Positions 25,301-31,565 of a stretch of 38,084 bases of DNA are shown here, in pieces (within the stretch, counting starts at the first letter, position 1; every line of letters begins with the position of its first letter). The notes beneath the pieces were generated by a model. That model worked only from the letters and a program-made list of their open reading frames with translations, made no database searches and had not been told where the DNA came from. A program made the translations under genes and the position numbers. Source of the stretch: Candidatus Omnitrophota bacterium (GTDB lineage Bacteria; Omnitrophota; Gorgyraeia; 2-01-FULL-45-10); NCBI GenBank assembly GCA_029004355.1, contig JAQURV010000003.1:1-38084 (forward strand). Direction: 5' to 3'.

Positions 25301-26432
25301 GCTCGCCGAATACGGGGTCAGGCGCTCGGAGATAAGCGCCTTGATTGCGGCCGGGCAAAAAGAGATAGACGTACTGGCCTCCGCGAAGGCAAGCCTCCAG
25401 GCCGCGAAAGGTACGGATGAATTTGCCGAATTGGTGAATACGTTGAAGACCAGGATAAGAGATCTCTTGAATAAACTGCCTAAAGCAGGGCACGAGTTCG
25501 TCACCACAGCTACTGTATATGACGAGCATGACAAAGAGTTCCATTCTATTTATGTTATTACCGCCGGAAGGGAAGATATCTTAAACGAAGGGGATACGGG
25601 TACGTTCACGGCCCGGGTCACTCCCGAAGGGCCGGTCGGCATATCGGTGGAGATAGTGCGCGCCGGAGAGGTGAAGGCGGCTGAACCGAATGATATCCTT
25701 AAGCGCAGGGAAGCTATCACCGCGGCGAGCAATTATGTCAGGGAGCGCAATGCTATCGTGAAGATATTGGTGGGCGTACTGCCGAAAGACAAGATGAACG
25801 AGGCCAAGGTCCAGAGAGCCGTTAGCGATGTGGACGATGAGTTCGTTAAGAGAGGTTACGGAGAGAGAGACGATAACCAGGCGATCACGAAATTTGTAAT
25901 CGCCCTCAAGGACGACATGAAGACCATAGATTACGAGAAGACGAGAGAAAATATCATAAAGGCGCTCGGCATGAACTATCGCATGCATCTGAAGGAAGGC
26001 AGGAAGAGACACTTCGTCGTCTACGTGCCGAAGATAGCCGGCACAAGCACGGAGGGCCTCATCGACGACGAGATATTAAAGAAAGAGATCGATAATACCA
26101 ACACCACTCTGGTGCCGGACGCTTATACCGATTGTCAGGTAACCGATACCGTAAGGCATTACCCGGATATAGTAGGGCGCGCCATATTGGCCAGACTCAT
26201 CGTGCAGGGCCAGGAAGCGGAGAATGACAATAATATCCAGGCCAGGAACGAGATCCTCGGTACGGCGAAGACATTCTTGGAGAACATATCCGATAACGAC
26301 ATGAGCCGTATCGAGACGATGAAAGACCTGATGACCGAATTACGGAAGGCCGGACTGATGATCAGGCCGATAGATTATTCCGATATCGACGAGTGGAGGG
26401 CGATGCAGATCGCCGCCGCGTCATCGGTGTAA
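13332..26432 (+). CDS. Giant multidomain protein: anchor, TraB/ChaN-like?, M48-like protease, UbiB-like kinase, second kinase-like, GHKL-like, nucleotidyltransferase
   Basis: One uninterrupted frame of about 4,366 codons. ATG 13332 is chosen because AAAAAGGTG precedes it by 9 bases and a signal/anchor segment follows (residues 15-42). The frame also opens in-frame to ATG 13296 and TTG 13257. Domains: a possible TraB/ChaN-like unit (about 95-500; HIQDAH, LEGG, GGFH495T); roughly six membrane helices (773-962); M48-like metalloprotease (H1127EIRH, E1158YDAD, SHPPTIDRL); long helical region without recognised domain (1215-2290); UbiB/AarF kinase (K2311MGQ, HAD2543PHLGN, IDAG); second kinase-like domain (LGKGGF 2872, D3006ARPDN, IDAED); degenerate GHKL-like ATPase (E3373LVTNGRKA); nucleotidyltransferase (AGGTARRM 3584, D3603ID). 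Residues 3880-4366 are unassigned. Ala/Pro-rich linkers separate blocks. Function unknown; a surface or host/prey-interaction role is speculation. Confidence 0.85.
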   Translation: MLDARSDSYVRLISRKPFKVVVSLITVVAFLFNTVSYDIAWAGRTPSELTSVGSDRAVSPVSPGIFKELNVETFNLPQSLGTVKDSWSPSGSAAVRQTVIHIQDAHCNYYAQHTIAAILEYLTKEYGISEVNLEGGAREYDLSTFTSIDDKEARERIADHFVKEGVVSGAEYFAANNPEKVSLWGVEDPKLYMENLKVYRDSLEYKDDTDKLLKNLNYMLTSLKMKIYPKDLLELDLKYNQYKAGNIEFKDYLNYLAANSKDKLIDIKAFPNIFLLNQALKEESGIDFNKANNERDRLIDMLGKKLSKNGLKELVEKTVEFKGERISQGEFYRYLVNKSKEAGLSVENFPDLEKYIVYISSYAAVDKAKIIDEVAALENKIRDCLIRNEKERELDRLSRNLAILKNIFNISLTRADYQYYKSNEAAFAMKNYISFINREAPLCNINAKLDDGITRLDGYRADISKFYLYSFKRDEVFLKKMKVKKSAIIITGGFHTENLCEQLREKNIAYISLVPNFKTSEGYECPYYGLLAGKQDTLDNRITTVLGSSLAVASIWNALGVDVEGMSIRKQYQRQAWLLEAVGKNERVVLFRQDVDGLKEVVIVRGLNVVELSAEEIREFDLPRVDAAKAPGAAPLVDVGRITSSETTFIGIAKFLLSLPLNINVSRMTNAANRPELQERALIATAVLNKGKLEGYLSEHPVNLTETSPGQFLLNGDASLLAVARAAGIKTIPAIISAPSAVAAEPELAAPAQEPNVVSWFPDDGEWTQNAWLREAGIAIFVAGSVWTMLPMLPLAGLEGYVEYIISAVAAITYNLPNRTRALDPKVLSLTAGVFGAAYLLITNPILGLIALVGLMITHRHINLPGLSQPAAPPAIAKPETVNAGLFVRLRSGLNNRWNSLSPGMKIITGGSMLIGSSILIGLTLYGTIPAIPILTYMLMPLFSGTAAVGAGATMLGAMLPIAKPAASRKAPSVAPRKGVIDIPIVTTETRKRLIADRLGIDFDRMGEWERKNPAKAKIVNERLVEISQLVERNRVRLQKMAAEEIVVDPNDPQFANLYAETKEIIDDLLRAYGFNPANFNLFLMDSTSENAFAVNYGNTIGVNIGLIKFILEGGGSKDALAFVLAHEIRHVAQWIDDCVEGKTLDPFYSLLDQPIKEYDADLALELMDKAGYSVRDAGFFFDKLLERGEKKKPFARYFGFLSHPPTIDRLRKIIRSSRKYFWLNFFNKAKMFSTDARGEALNNRSKIRRFQEEVAACSTVTQAIECLRNAGTREEFIFALMVAIQHQTGVNVAIALQLFFSKFDVKESMHKEFYKALFTTIKQDMAQIMGPSHVRGWYEAAEGVYQELELLFASAPMSEIIKFFSIEMPRSMKFDIYGREMKERTDINYAAITSATSAALKSYIEKLARSKRDINLSELIELIDLFRMRRAEGDAYNSAMLSRDIESAFESMILAFLNILNEQVKGGKTVSDADLDKIFLLIEDLKGSYGTGEAAVSALCGFMKNATLENKIKIMEWVNKGDGEKANDYRDYFFHQMARNPSFIDILPGMGRDPRADIDALFSSPYFTKHAIFSEVRIGENQQMFRINMLMAALKNLKARYDLSDEAMLDLYEYVLSKMSGFVIRNGIGRIYERPGKFGRLRSAGGISAVAGGSVEAVYNELYDAIKWLKPLKARLATDPAIPQDVSDDIKTLIYFYNLGGVLGFRDIREEFGYIQGRASNGRGPALTHRDVEAFYNMLMSKRDGIEARYEEAENYKKDERWNKYTLPFALFLYADGAALDRDQMRYHGYDSDEKTRFGRFEGEFSDFSVMSSSLDTAYLRTPVERGRGVNRVLMSGEDAASLAGIFDYILLSDKDSGALLNELLSRLPPSVYRNFALYILFAEKVMARECGVRLDRSRIFELSYMQGAIDRLDVEKKKTVLRFLSRILPNMVPDSEMAWLNFPAAKMAGEVEDDEKRRIESEYRRDAARYYPAEYAEFGGPLSQMDIFTGLLGEKYILDNLIGSRSLTFARKLDMITKTFFGRRSNTRDRLLAELLEKNKGTITYSDIDSVLPKFNNRDLKEKYALLAFEKRRLEAPQDFDTLDKELKMIRRYFPRLSLTRDDILLQLIDEKATHPDDVKRVRRYLLRAPENIRRKAQAVSVFGGTAFDAYLAEQKPQDKLEFLLWVFRMTNEKPFFIKRFEHEYNINLDVLRDMLAKKSVGHYENIGESFMDEFLEKILIGEKGIFFDQDANDRFFVALYEKIMPGETDRLMKAVYDMTFSKADPDRKFEIVSALLKNYSKEREVTEGSVRGRAVRIFLSSLGLVGAKMGQFLSSNEDVPQDIRKELAELRDRAAPLSKDIIFDMIAKIYGSFDRSPVKEILQCIGRASVKVVYTAVLKDGRRVVIKMKRPDVEKRMEQDIAFLRSIISDPAVRSALEARKIKIPEQLADRISELIREEMNFSREVANQNRLADSLKPRLSLAKRTLNRIAEFKISGMFKTPRKKYNFTVPAIYKVENNTLIMEEAARGRSITERDEDGLIAAARELLRQIFIDGFYHADPHLGNIFIDDATGTIFFIDAGSAASISIANRYKLYHLMTALYDSDNAKALKFVSKIAGSGLPGLERGISAIVSSDENIAKQIVDIFKLLEDSGIKVDKDFMSILTCFGKGKQLFDKALRPKKKAQSVKAPPADMGGNFIPMVDGGMFDDAATSLVVAWEYRNRGPMYENAWRNLISDLGAIDADRRSAVMAALKIQNPAAWEAANKELGTASVTTAAPLTAGAAEAMLPAEEKGAVKLPEKKLESWLVARGQKPPIKWTVAGALMDRVLLIGDFDTSDQSVQNNISALFMRQEPGGAAAIEEVLDGCSVKPQEVLDIILERRPVEVRQLGKGGFRYVNHIIIETTSRKFHFTASTNYDPEEEDDYLRTEQEYKNLKEVEKSLPKGHENRFQKPFAMRGFRIGQINYRVIFKEYIPGTDLYKILQKRLSADLTPDNIDSLLAVMKDFGSCFGEVYTTTGRFITDARPDNFVADDSELFPTVKIIDAEDLKGIPPSKILYLAGEVLTSLEAIIDKHPMSRRIELTYKGGREALRNDLWTAFLTGFVESYKGLDREALLKEIGRPGSESRETAAAILGTIPVMPAQAQGGEGRIVAGAGGAANIGKAVSLSFAPSDTPEDFAFGPGGKWQVRGGRVTLGDAQAEVRIIAGGLTDLGGNPIDDDGVVVRGKDGKFYIIIRAGPNSAVALTHEFIAFLGVAGGISATQEIALLHQLAKDNETDQGLQDLVAQRYATLKEAETQAALAKLNEGEGVVVAVRDQAMTAAAARLSAAMETQSFIATEPFAIPEGAKVIFTQAFTAKGDAKEAIRPLEAYFEQNFGHEWATLLVWSCVELVTNGRKAIESRLASDAFGPLENLDKKGKLTAEEEAFIEGARNISNDKTRVTLVCYETPDGYIRVVVANNAELNEDLEKRVSSAMVDQVGFEKILAHKESPSRLIGGEVGLPGVRDSVEGVKIDNIKGELSYRSENGWTSFEMKLPNPVTTAIAVAPSAPSAVSYATAFTPGVSSVRAIGPDGAEMQITVHEDLEEIERIAARHNLVLSFAGGTARRMISGDNPAPQYSDIDVVVQFRPGMAGTRGVDEKIVEVEAFAKEVREKFGEKGPHLKMDIANYSPSERTGYWYLTPNPYDRFVDIRGVTIERMLTYRDQNGQWTVRDDADERGAYVRDSREKILRLTPVSFEGPVTPFLNLECPLRFARIMMDRPGINVDEASWNELNKYIADNFDDLARGRQEVAKTLAKVFIYYQNIQDIAKITKILGRLGEGDKNLAVMFAPEITAISNAIASRPANSPVFSPEELTAVAAGATSGVQPLKINPEVEEWNSQYGKALAWTNTQPLPGEVNLRETEKEVARETASAIIAFNGMPDVIDEGLQRELADFGPAFPNIVGLPENEAVIREAVAGYLRTNEPGSESQIGDITTAVLFLLKNWKPRQVASKQMINDEILQLSSELAEYGVRRSEISALIAAGQKEIDVLASAKASLQAAKGTDEFAELVNTLKTRIRDLLNKLPKAGHEFVTTATVYDEHDKEFHSIYVITAGREDILNEGDTGTFTARVTPEGPVGISVEIVRAGEVKAAEPNDILKRREAITAASNYVRERNAIVKILVGVLPKDKMNEAKVQRAVSDVDDEFVKRGYGERDDNQAITKFVIALKDDMKTIDYEKTRENIIKALGMNYRMHLKEGRKRHFVVYVPKIAGTSTEGLIDDEILKKEIDNTNTTLVPDAYTDCQVTDTVRHYPDIVGRAILARLIVQGQEAENDNNIQARNEILGTAKTFLENISDNDMSRIETMKDLMTELRKAGLMIRPIDYSDIDEWRAMQIAAASSV
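13453..13519 (+). promoter_or_regulatory. Pseudoknot-capable element, copy 1, inside the giant gene
   Basis: P1 is GGGCTGGCAG (13453-13462) with CTGTCAGCCC (13510-13519); a tandem near-copy CTGTCAGTCC at 13501-13510 can also pair. P2 is TCAGAGC (13470-13476) with GCTCTGA (13489-13495), loop TTACTAGCGTCG. The ACGC before P2 (13464-13467) can pair with GCGT in the loop (13483-13486). It encodes the residues just after the signal peptide. The same structure with different stem sequences follows the stop codon at 26449-26513. Confidence 0.65.
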
Positions 26433-26448
26433 AAAAAGGTTTCTATCG

Positions 26449-26513
26449 CCGGGTTGGCGGAACGCCCTTGGGGACTTACTAGCGTCGGTTCCCAATAAGA
26501 GCTGCCAACCCGG
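26449..26513 (+). promoter_or_regulatory. Pseudoknot-capable element, copy 2, just after the giant gene
   Basis: P1 is CCGGGTTGGC (26449-26458) with GCCAACCCGG (26504-26513). P2 is TTGGGGA (26468-26474) with TTCCCAA (26489-26495), loop CTTACTAGCGTCGG. The ACGC upstream of P2 again complements GCGT in the loop. Single-stranded cores AACGCCC, TTACTAGCGTCGG and AGAGCTG match copy 1 while both stems differ by compensating changes. TTTTT follows at 26516-26520, so it may also end the giant transcript. Confidence 0.65.
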
Positions 26514-26525
26514 ACTTTTTCGGTT

Positions 26526-26624
26526 CTGCGAGGCATCCCCTCTCGGGGCCGTGCCTCGCAGGGACGCGCAATTTTCAGCCATGTGAAAATTGCGCGTCCC
26601 TGCGAACCACTCGACACACCACAT
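26526..26624. repeat. Palindromic element right of the giant gene (inverted relative to the left copy)
   Basis: A perfect 21-bp hairpin lies at 26557-26577 with 26584-26604 and loop GCCATG. A 10-bp hairpin CTGCGAGGCA (26526-26535) with TGCCTCGCAG (26552-26561) overlaps its left arm, so the two exclude each other. The right flank 26596-26624 is the inverted counterpart (28 of 29) of 12744-12772. The TTTTCA-GCCATG-TGAAAA core is shared with the left element while outer stem bases covary (GCGCAA/TTGCGC against GCGAAA/TTTCGC). Confidence 0.8.
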
Positions 26625-26669
26625 TTCTGTTGCCGAGGAGAAAATTTTATTAAATTTATTTACCTTTCC

Positions 26670-26698
26670 TTGCCATTTACGCGGTTTCATGGTATACT
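26670..26698 (+). promoter_or_regulatory. Sigma-70-type promoter of smc
   Basis: TTGCCA (26670-26675), an exact 17-base spacer and TATACT (26693-26698). Predicted start is about 26705, giving a leader of about 53 bases to the GTG start of smc. Confidence 0.7.
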
Positions 26699-26757
26699 TT
26701 TATACGTTTTAGTACGCGTTCATACTAATTATATCTTTATAACCGAATTATATATAA

Positions 26758-29700
26758 GTGCATTTTAAATCATTAGAGCTTATCGGCTTTAAATCGTTCG
26801 CCGAGAAGACGAAGATAAATTTCGAGCCCGGCGTCACCGCTATCGTCGGCCCAAACGGTTGCGGGAAGTCCAATATTGCCGACAGTATCCGCTGGGTCCT
26901 CGGTGAACAATCCGCAAAATCCCTGCGTGCCTCCAACATGCAGGACGTCATATTTAACGGCACCGATACGAAAGAGCCTATCAATTTTGCCGAAGTATCC
27001 CTAACATTCTCGAACGAGAACAGGACTCTCCCGATAGACTACGACGAAGTCACCATTTCCCGCCGCGTATTCCGCTCAGGCGAAACAGAATATCTCCTTA
27101 ATAAAACACCCGTCAGGTTGAAAGACATATCGGAACTGCTCATGGGCACAGGCATAGGTACGGAAAGTTATTCAATTATCGAGCAGGGGAAGATGGACCT
27201 CATACTCTCTTCGCGCCCCGAAGACCGGCGTTTCGTCTTCGAAGAGGCCAGCGGCATCACGAAGTATAAATCCAAAAAGAAAGAGGCTTTAAGAAAACTT
27301 GAACAGACAGAACAGAACCTGCTGCGCATAAACGATATTATACTCGAAGTGAAGCGGCAGATATCTTCCATAGAGAGACAGGCGCGCAAGGCCGAAAGGT
27401 ATAAAGTGGATTTCGACCGCCTCAAAGATATGGAGATCAAGCTGTCATTCGCCGAATACAAAGACCTGAAGACCGCGGAGATGACGCATGCGGTCGAGAA
27501 TAACGATTCGAAGGCCCGAGAGAAGGAGCTGGACATCGAAATAGCCGCAGTAGTCTCGACTATTTCCGGTTACCGCGCATCGCTCGATGAGGTAAATCGT
27601 AAGATGTTCGAATTGAAAGACAGATACAAGGCGATGTCCGGCTCGCTTGATATGAACGGCCAGAAGATCTCTATCGATAAGGAGAGGATCGAGGAAGCCC
27701 TCGCCTTCCAGGAAGGCGTAAGGAAAGAGATAGAGTCTGCCGCCGATAAGATAAAGAGCGCGAAGGCGCTCGTCGAAAAAGCCAGGGAAGACCTGAGGGT
27801 CGTCACGACGCTGAAGAGCGACAAGCAGAAGCTCGCTTCGGGAAAAGAGCTCTTCCTGAACAACCTGGCCAAAGATATCGAAGAGACCGAGCAGAGGGTT
27901 ACGCTCTGCAAGGTACAGCTCGTAGACTTCCTCGCCAAAGAGACGCACATAAAGAACGAACTCATAAAGATAAGCGCGGATATGCAGAATAGGCGTGTGC
28001 GCGAGAGGCGGCTGCACGTAGAAAAAGAGACGGTCATGAAGGAACTGGAGACGATAGAAAACGCCTTGAGCGAAGTCCTGAATGAATTCAATCAGATCGA
28101 CGGCCGTGTATCGGCCATACGGACGGCCCTGGAGGAGAAGAGGACGAGCGAAAACGCGGCGATCACAGAGATGAAGTCGCTGGAAAGCGCCATGGCGAAA
28201 GAGGAGAATAGAAGGGCCGCGCTCAAGTCCAAGATAGAGGTACTGGAAGAGAATATCAAGACCTACGAGGGATTCAACCGCGGCGTAAAGGGGCTTCTCG
28301 CGACGTCAGGCGACAGAGTTCAGGTGCTTGCGGATGTGATAAAGGTCGCGCGCGGTTATGAAGAAGCCGTAAATACGTTCCTGGGCGACGCCGCCCAGGT
28401 CATCATTGTGGATACCGATGACGAGATCGTGCGGATGCTCAATTACTTAAAAGAGAATAATCTCGGGAAGGCAAGTTTTATATCTCTGGAAACTTTGGGA
28501 AGGATGAACAAGGTATCGGCAGGGGCTGGTCTGGTAGCAGGCCAGGCTCCTCTCAAGGATTTTGTAAAGGCGGATCCGAAATACGAACCGATCATCAACC
28601 ACCTCTTTGGCAATGCCTTCCTTACGGAATCTATAGAAAGTTATGCCAGGAGTTTTGACGGTTCGAATCCCGTGACCGTGGTGACAAAGACGGGGACTAT
28701 ATTCGACAACGGAAAGATCTTGGGCGGCAGTATTTCGGAGAGCGGTGATACGCTCCTGATAGGCCGCAGGTCCCGTCTCGATGACCTTAAGGCGGAGTTC
28801 CTGGAGACCGAAAAGAATATATCTTCTCTCAAGGTGAGCCGTGACGATAAGGAGATTTTAGCAAAAGCCCTCGGCGGCGAAATAGGCTCCATCGAAGAGC
28901 GTCTCCACGCCGAGGAGATGACCTTATCGAATATTAAAGTCAAAAGAGACGCCCAGGAAGAGAACAAGACCAAACTTGAAGACGAGCTGGCGATACTGGC
29001 CTCCGAGTTCGACGAGGCGGAGCAGACTATCGGCGAATTGACGGCAAAGGGCGAATCGATGAACGCCGAACTCAATAACCTGGAGAGGGAGAAGGCCGCG
29101 TCCCAGACATTCGTTGACGAATCCCATAATCTCATTACCGGCAAGCGCCAGGCGAGAGAAGCCAGTACGCTCGAGATAGCCACCCTGAAGACCGAGGCGC
29201 AGGCCCTCGAAAAAGAAGAGGAGAGCGTTAAGAACGGTCTCAAGGTCCAGGAGGGCATAGTCTTCGAATCCGAGGAGACGCTATATTCCAAAGAGGCCCT
29301 TCTTAAGGAGTCTGCCGAAAAAGTAAAGTCCCTGGAAGACGAGATAGTGAAGTTGACGGCCGAGAATGAAGTGATTGCGAAAGACCTAATAGTATTTAAT
29401 GAGGAATCCTCAGCCATCGATAAGACTAAGGCGGATATAGTCGATAAGCTGGGCACCTCCGAATCGGGGCTGAAAGAAAGAGAGAGGGCGCTCGAGCTGC
29501 TGAGGAACCAGGTAAGGGACCTCGACGTCAAGCTCACGGAGCTCAGTTTTAAGAAGACGAACTTGAAGGAACGGATCGCGCAATCATATAAAGAGGACCT
29601 GGAGACGATCCATATTGAGCTGGAAGAAGGGATCGACTGGGAGTCGCTTAAGGCGCAGGTCACCGAACTTAAAGAGAGGCTCGAAAAATTAGGGCCGGTA

Positions 29701-30351
29701 AACCTTGTCGCGATAGACGAGCACAAAGAGCTGGAGGAGCGGTATGCCTTTTTGGTACACCAGCAGGAGGATCTCGTAAACGCGAAAGATTCGCTCCATA
29801 AGGCCATCCAGAAGATAAATAAGACGACGAAGGACCTTTTCGTAGAGACGTTCCAGAAGATACAGGTAGAGTTCAAGAGTTTCTTCCGCCTGCTCTTCGG
29901 CGGGGGCCAGGCCGAGCTTGTCCTGATAGACGAGCAGGATGTCCTCGAGTGCGGTATCGAGATAATAGTGAGGCCGCCCGGCAAGAAACTGCAGAACCTG
30001 ACGCTCCTTTCGGGCGGTGAGAAGGCCATGACCGCGACGGCTCTCCTATTTGCCATATTTAAGGTCAAGCCGAGCCCGTTCTGCGTCCTGGATGAAATAG
30101 ACGCGCCGCTCGATGAGTCGAACGTGACGAGGTTCTCCAGCGTCCTCAAGGACTTCCTGAGAATGTCACAGTTCATCATAATAACGCATAATAAGCGGAC
30201 GATCGAACTTGCCGACGTCATGTACGGGATAACTATGCAGGAGAGGGGTATTTCGAAGATAGTCTCAGTTAAATTTTCTGACGATAAAAAGAGAGCTGAA
30301 AACAGGGAAATATCCGGAGTGGCCGTTTCACCGGCTCCGCAGCAAGCCTAA
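26758..30351 (+). CDS. smc: Chromosome segregation protein SMC
   Basis: A 1,197-residue SMC of full length. The Walker A is GPNGCGKSN (31-39), followed by SIRWVLGEQSAKSLR. Two long coiled coils (about 165-500 and 670-1000) flank a hinge at about 505-660 (GVKGLLATSGDRVQVLADVI...GGSISESGD). The C-terminal head has the signature LLSGGEKAMTATALLFAI and the Walker B/D-loop CVLDEIDAPLDESNV. It compacts and segregates chromosomes as the ATPase of the SMC-ScpAB complex. The start is GTG 26758 (HFKSLELIGFKSFAEKT is the standard SMC N-terminus), with no clear Shine-Dalgarno. Its stop overlaps the convergent diguanylate cyclase gene's stop. Confidence 0.96.
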   Translation: MHFKSLELIGFKSFAEKTKINFEPGVTAIVGPNGCGKSNIADSIRWVLGEQSAKSLRASNMQDVIFNGTDTKEPINFAEVSLTFSNENRTLPIDYDEVTISRRVFRSGETEYLLNKTPVRLKDISELLMGTGIGTESYSIIEQGKMDLILSSRPEDRRFVFEEASGITKYKSKKKEALRKLEQTEQNLLRINDIILEVKRQISSIERQARKAERYKVDFDRLKDMEIKLSFAEYKDLKTAEMTHAVENNDSKAREKELDIEIAAVVSTISGYRASLDEVNRKMFELKDRYKAMSGSLDMNGQKISIDKERIEEALAFQEGVRKEIESAADKIKSAKALVEKAREDLRVVTTLKSDKQKLASGKELFLNNLAKDIEETEQRVTLCKVQLVDFLAKETHIKNELIKISADMQNRRVRERRLHVEKETVMKELETIENALSEVLNEFNQIDGRVSAIRTALEEKRTSENAAITEMKSLESAMAKEENRRAALKSKIEVLEENIKTYEGFNRGVKGLLATSGDRVQVLADVIKVARGYEEAVNTFLGDAAQVIIVDTDDEIVRMLNYLKENNLGKASFISLETLGRMNKVSAGAGLVAGQAPLKDFVKADPKYEPIINHLFGNAFLTESIESYARSFDGSNPVTVVTKTGTIFDNGKILGGSISESGDTLLIGRRSRLDDLKAEFLETEKNISSLKVSRDDKEILAKALGGEIGSIEERLHAEEMTLSNIKVKRDAQEENKTKLEDELAILASEFDEAEQTIGELTAKGESMNAELNNLEREKAASQTFVDESHNLITGKRQAREASTLEIATLKTEAQALEKEEESVKNGLKVQEGIVFESEETLYSKEALLKESAEKVKSLEDEIVKLTAENEVIAKDLIVFNEESSAIDKTKADIVDKLGTSESGLKERERALELLRNQVRDLDVKLTELSFKKTNLKERIAQSYKEDLETIHIELEEGIDWESLKAQVTELKERLEKLGPVNLVAIDEHKELEERYAFLVHQQEDLVNAKDSLHKAIQKINKTTKDLFVETFQKIQVEFKSFFRLLFGGGQAELVLIDEQDVLECGIEIIVRPPGKKLQNLTLLSGGEKAMTATALLFAIFKVKPSPFCVLDEIDAPLDESNVTRFSSVLKDFLRMSQFIIITHNKRTIELADVMYGITMQERGISKIVSVKFSDDKKRAENREISGVAVSPAPQQA

Positions 30352-31550
30352 GCAGATCTTTTATCACCCATAGCTTTTGAATAAACGCAGGTCCTGTTCT
30401 TGCCCGCGCCTTTTGCCTCATATAACGCCATATCGGCCTTCGCGATAAGATCATCCTTCTTTATGGTATCGTCCGGATAGCATGCGACCCCGCAGCTTAT
30501 CGTAAGCCGGTTCGCGGCAGGCAGGGTGCTCTCTTCGAAGAAGAGCTTTTCGACCTCGCTGCGCAGTCTCTCCGCGAAGAGCCGCGCGTTCTCCTTGTTG
30601 GTATTGGGCATGACCACGACAAATTCTTCTCCGCCGTACCTGGCGACGGTATCCACCTTACGGGACTTGGACTGGAGCACCCCTGCGATCTCCCGGAGGG
30701 CATTGTCGCCCCTGATGTGGCCGAGGGTGTCGTTGTAATGCTTGAAATTGTCCACATCGACCATGACGAGGCTTACGCGCGTATCCGTGATCTTAGACCT
30801 CTCCAGTTCGTAAGAGAGGCGTTGCTGGAACTTGCCGTAATTCCACAGTTTCGTCGACCAGTCTATGCTCGATAGATAGACCGTCTCCTCGTAAAGACGC
30901 GAATTTTCGATCGCGAGCCCGGCGTGGTTGGCGAACATGGTGAGCATCTTCACGTCCGATTTCGTAATAGGATTTTTATTGAATATATTATCCACAAGTA
31001 TGGCGCCGAGGACCTTGTCTTTGGCCTTCAGCGGGACGGTTACGAAGAAATCGGTATTGAGGGTCTTCTGGATATTTGGATCGACCAGCTTCTTGGCTTC
31101 CTGAGTCGTTATCTCAAAGGGCATACCCTCGAGGATGGTAAGGACAAGTATGCCCATATCCTCCCTCAGGGGTATTTTTATGCCTTTGACGATCGAATTC
31201 AGTTTGGATTCAGGGTCTCTCTTGAAGGTGTCGTAAGAAGCTATGAAGTCATCGAGGGACATCTTACTCTCTGTTATATAGTGCCATATCTTCCCGGCCT
31301 CTTCAGCCGTATGGGGGCCTATGCCCATCACGCCCTCGAGGACATTTTCCTTTTCATTGACCAGGAAGAGCATGGCACGGTTGAATCCAAGCCCCTCGTG
31401 GGAGGTGAGCGCCGTCAGGATTATATAGAGTATCTGATCCAGCTTTAATGTCGTCCTGATCGCGTTCGAGATTTCATACAGGAGAGAGAACTCCCAGTTA
31501 AGGCGCTCTATTTCATCCTTAAGGGCCTTCTCTTTTTCGATCTTTTCCAT
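30348..31550 (-). CDS. GAF-GGDEF diguanylate cyclase
   Basis: A 400-residue soluble protein. An N-terminal coiled segment is followed by a GAF sensory domain (about 20-215), a linker and a GGDEF domain (about 230-395). The active-site motif is GGEEF (306-310) and the inhibitory I-site RxxD is intact (R297-K-V-D300, five residues upstream), so it should be an active, product-inhibited c-di-GMP synthase. DVDNFKHYND is the usual metal- and nucleotide-binding segment. The signal sensed by the GAF domain is unknown. It is the second gene behind a small exported protein, 15 bases downstream, and thus probably shares that gene's structured leader. It converges on smc with overlapping stop codons. 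Confidence 0.93.
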   Translation of the reverse strand: MEKIEKEKALKDEIERLNWEFSLLYEISNAIRTTLKLDQILYIILTALTSHEGLGFNRAMLFLVNEKENVLEGVMGIGPHTAEEAGKIWHYITESKMSLDDFIASYDTFKRDPESKLNSIVKGIKIPLREDMGILVLTILEGMPFEITTQEAKKLVDPNIQKTLNTDFFVTVPLKAKDKVLGAILVDNIFNKNPITKSDVKMLTMFANHAGLAIENSRLYEETVYLSSIDWSTKLWNYGKFQQRLSYELERSKITDTRVSLVMVDVDNFKHYNDTLGHIRGDNALREIAGVLQSKSRKVDTVARYGGEEFVVVMPNTNKENARLFAERLRSEVEKLFFEESTLPAANRLTISCGVACYPDDTIKKDDLIAKADMALYEAKGAGKNRTCVYSKAMGDKRSA

Positions 31551-31565
31551 AAAACCTATCGCTGT

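Noticed and set aside
28641-30221. Long open frame of 526 codons on the minus strand inside smc
   Set aside because: It is antisense to the conserved SMC head and coiled coil, has a Ser/Arg/Leu-skewed composition and no recognisable domain; it is a codon-usage shadow.
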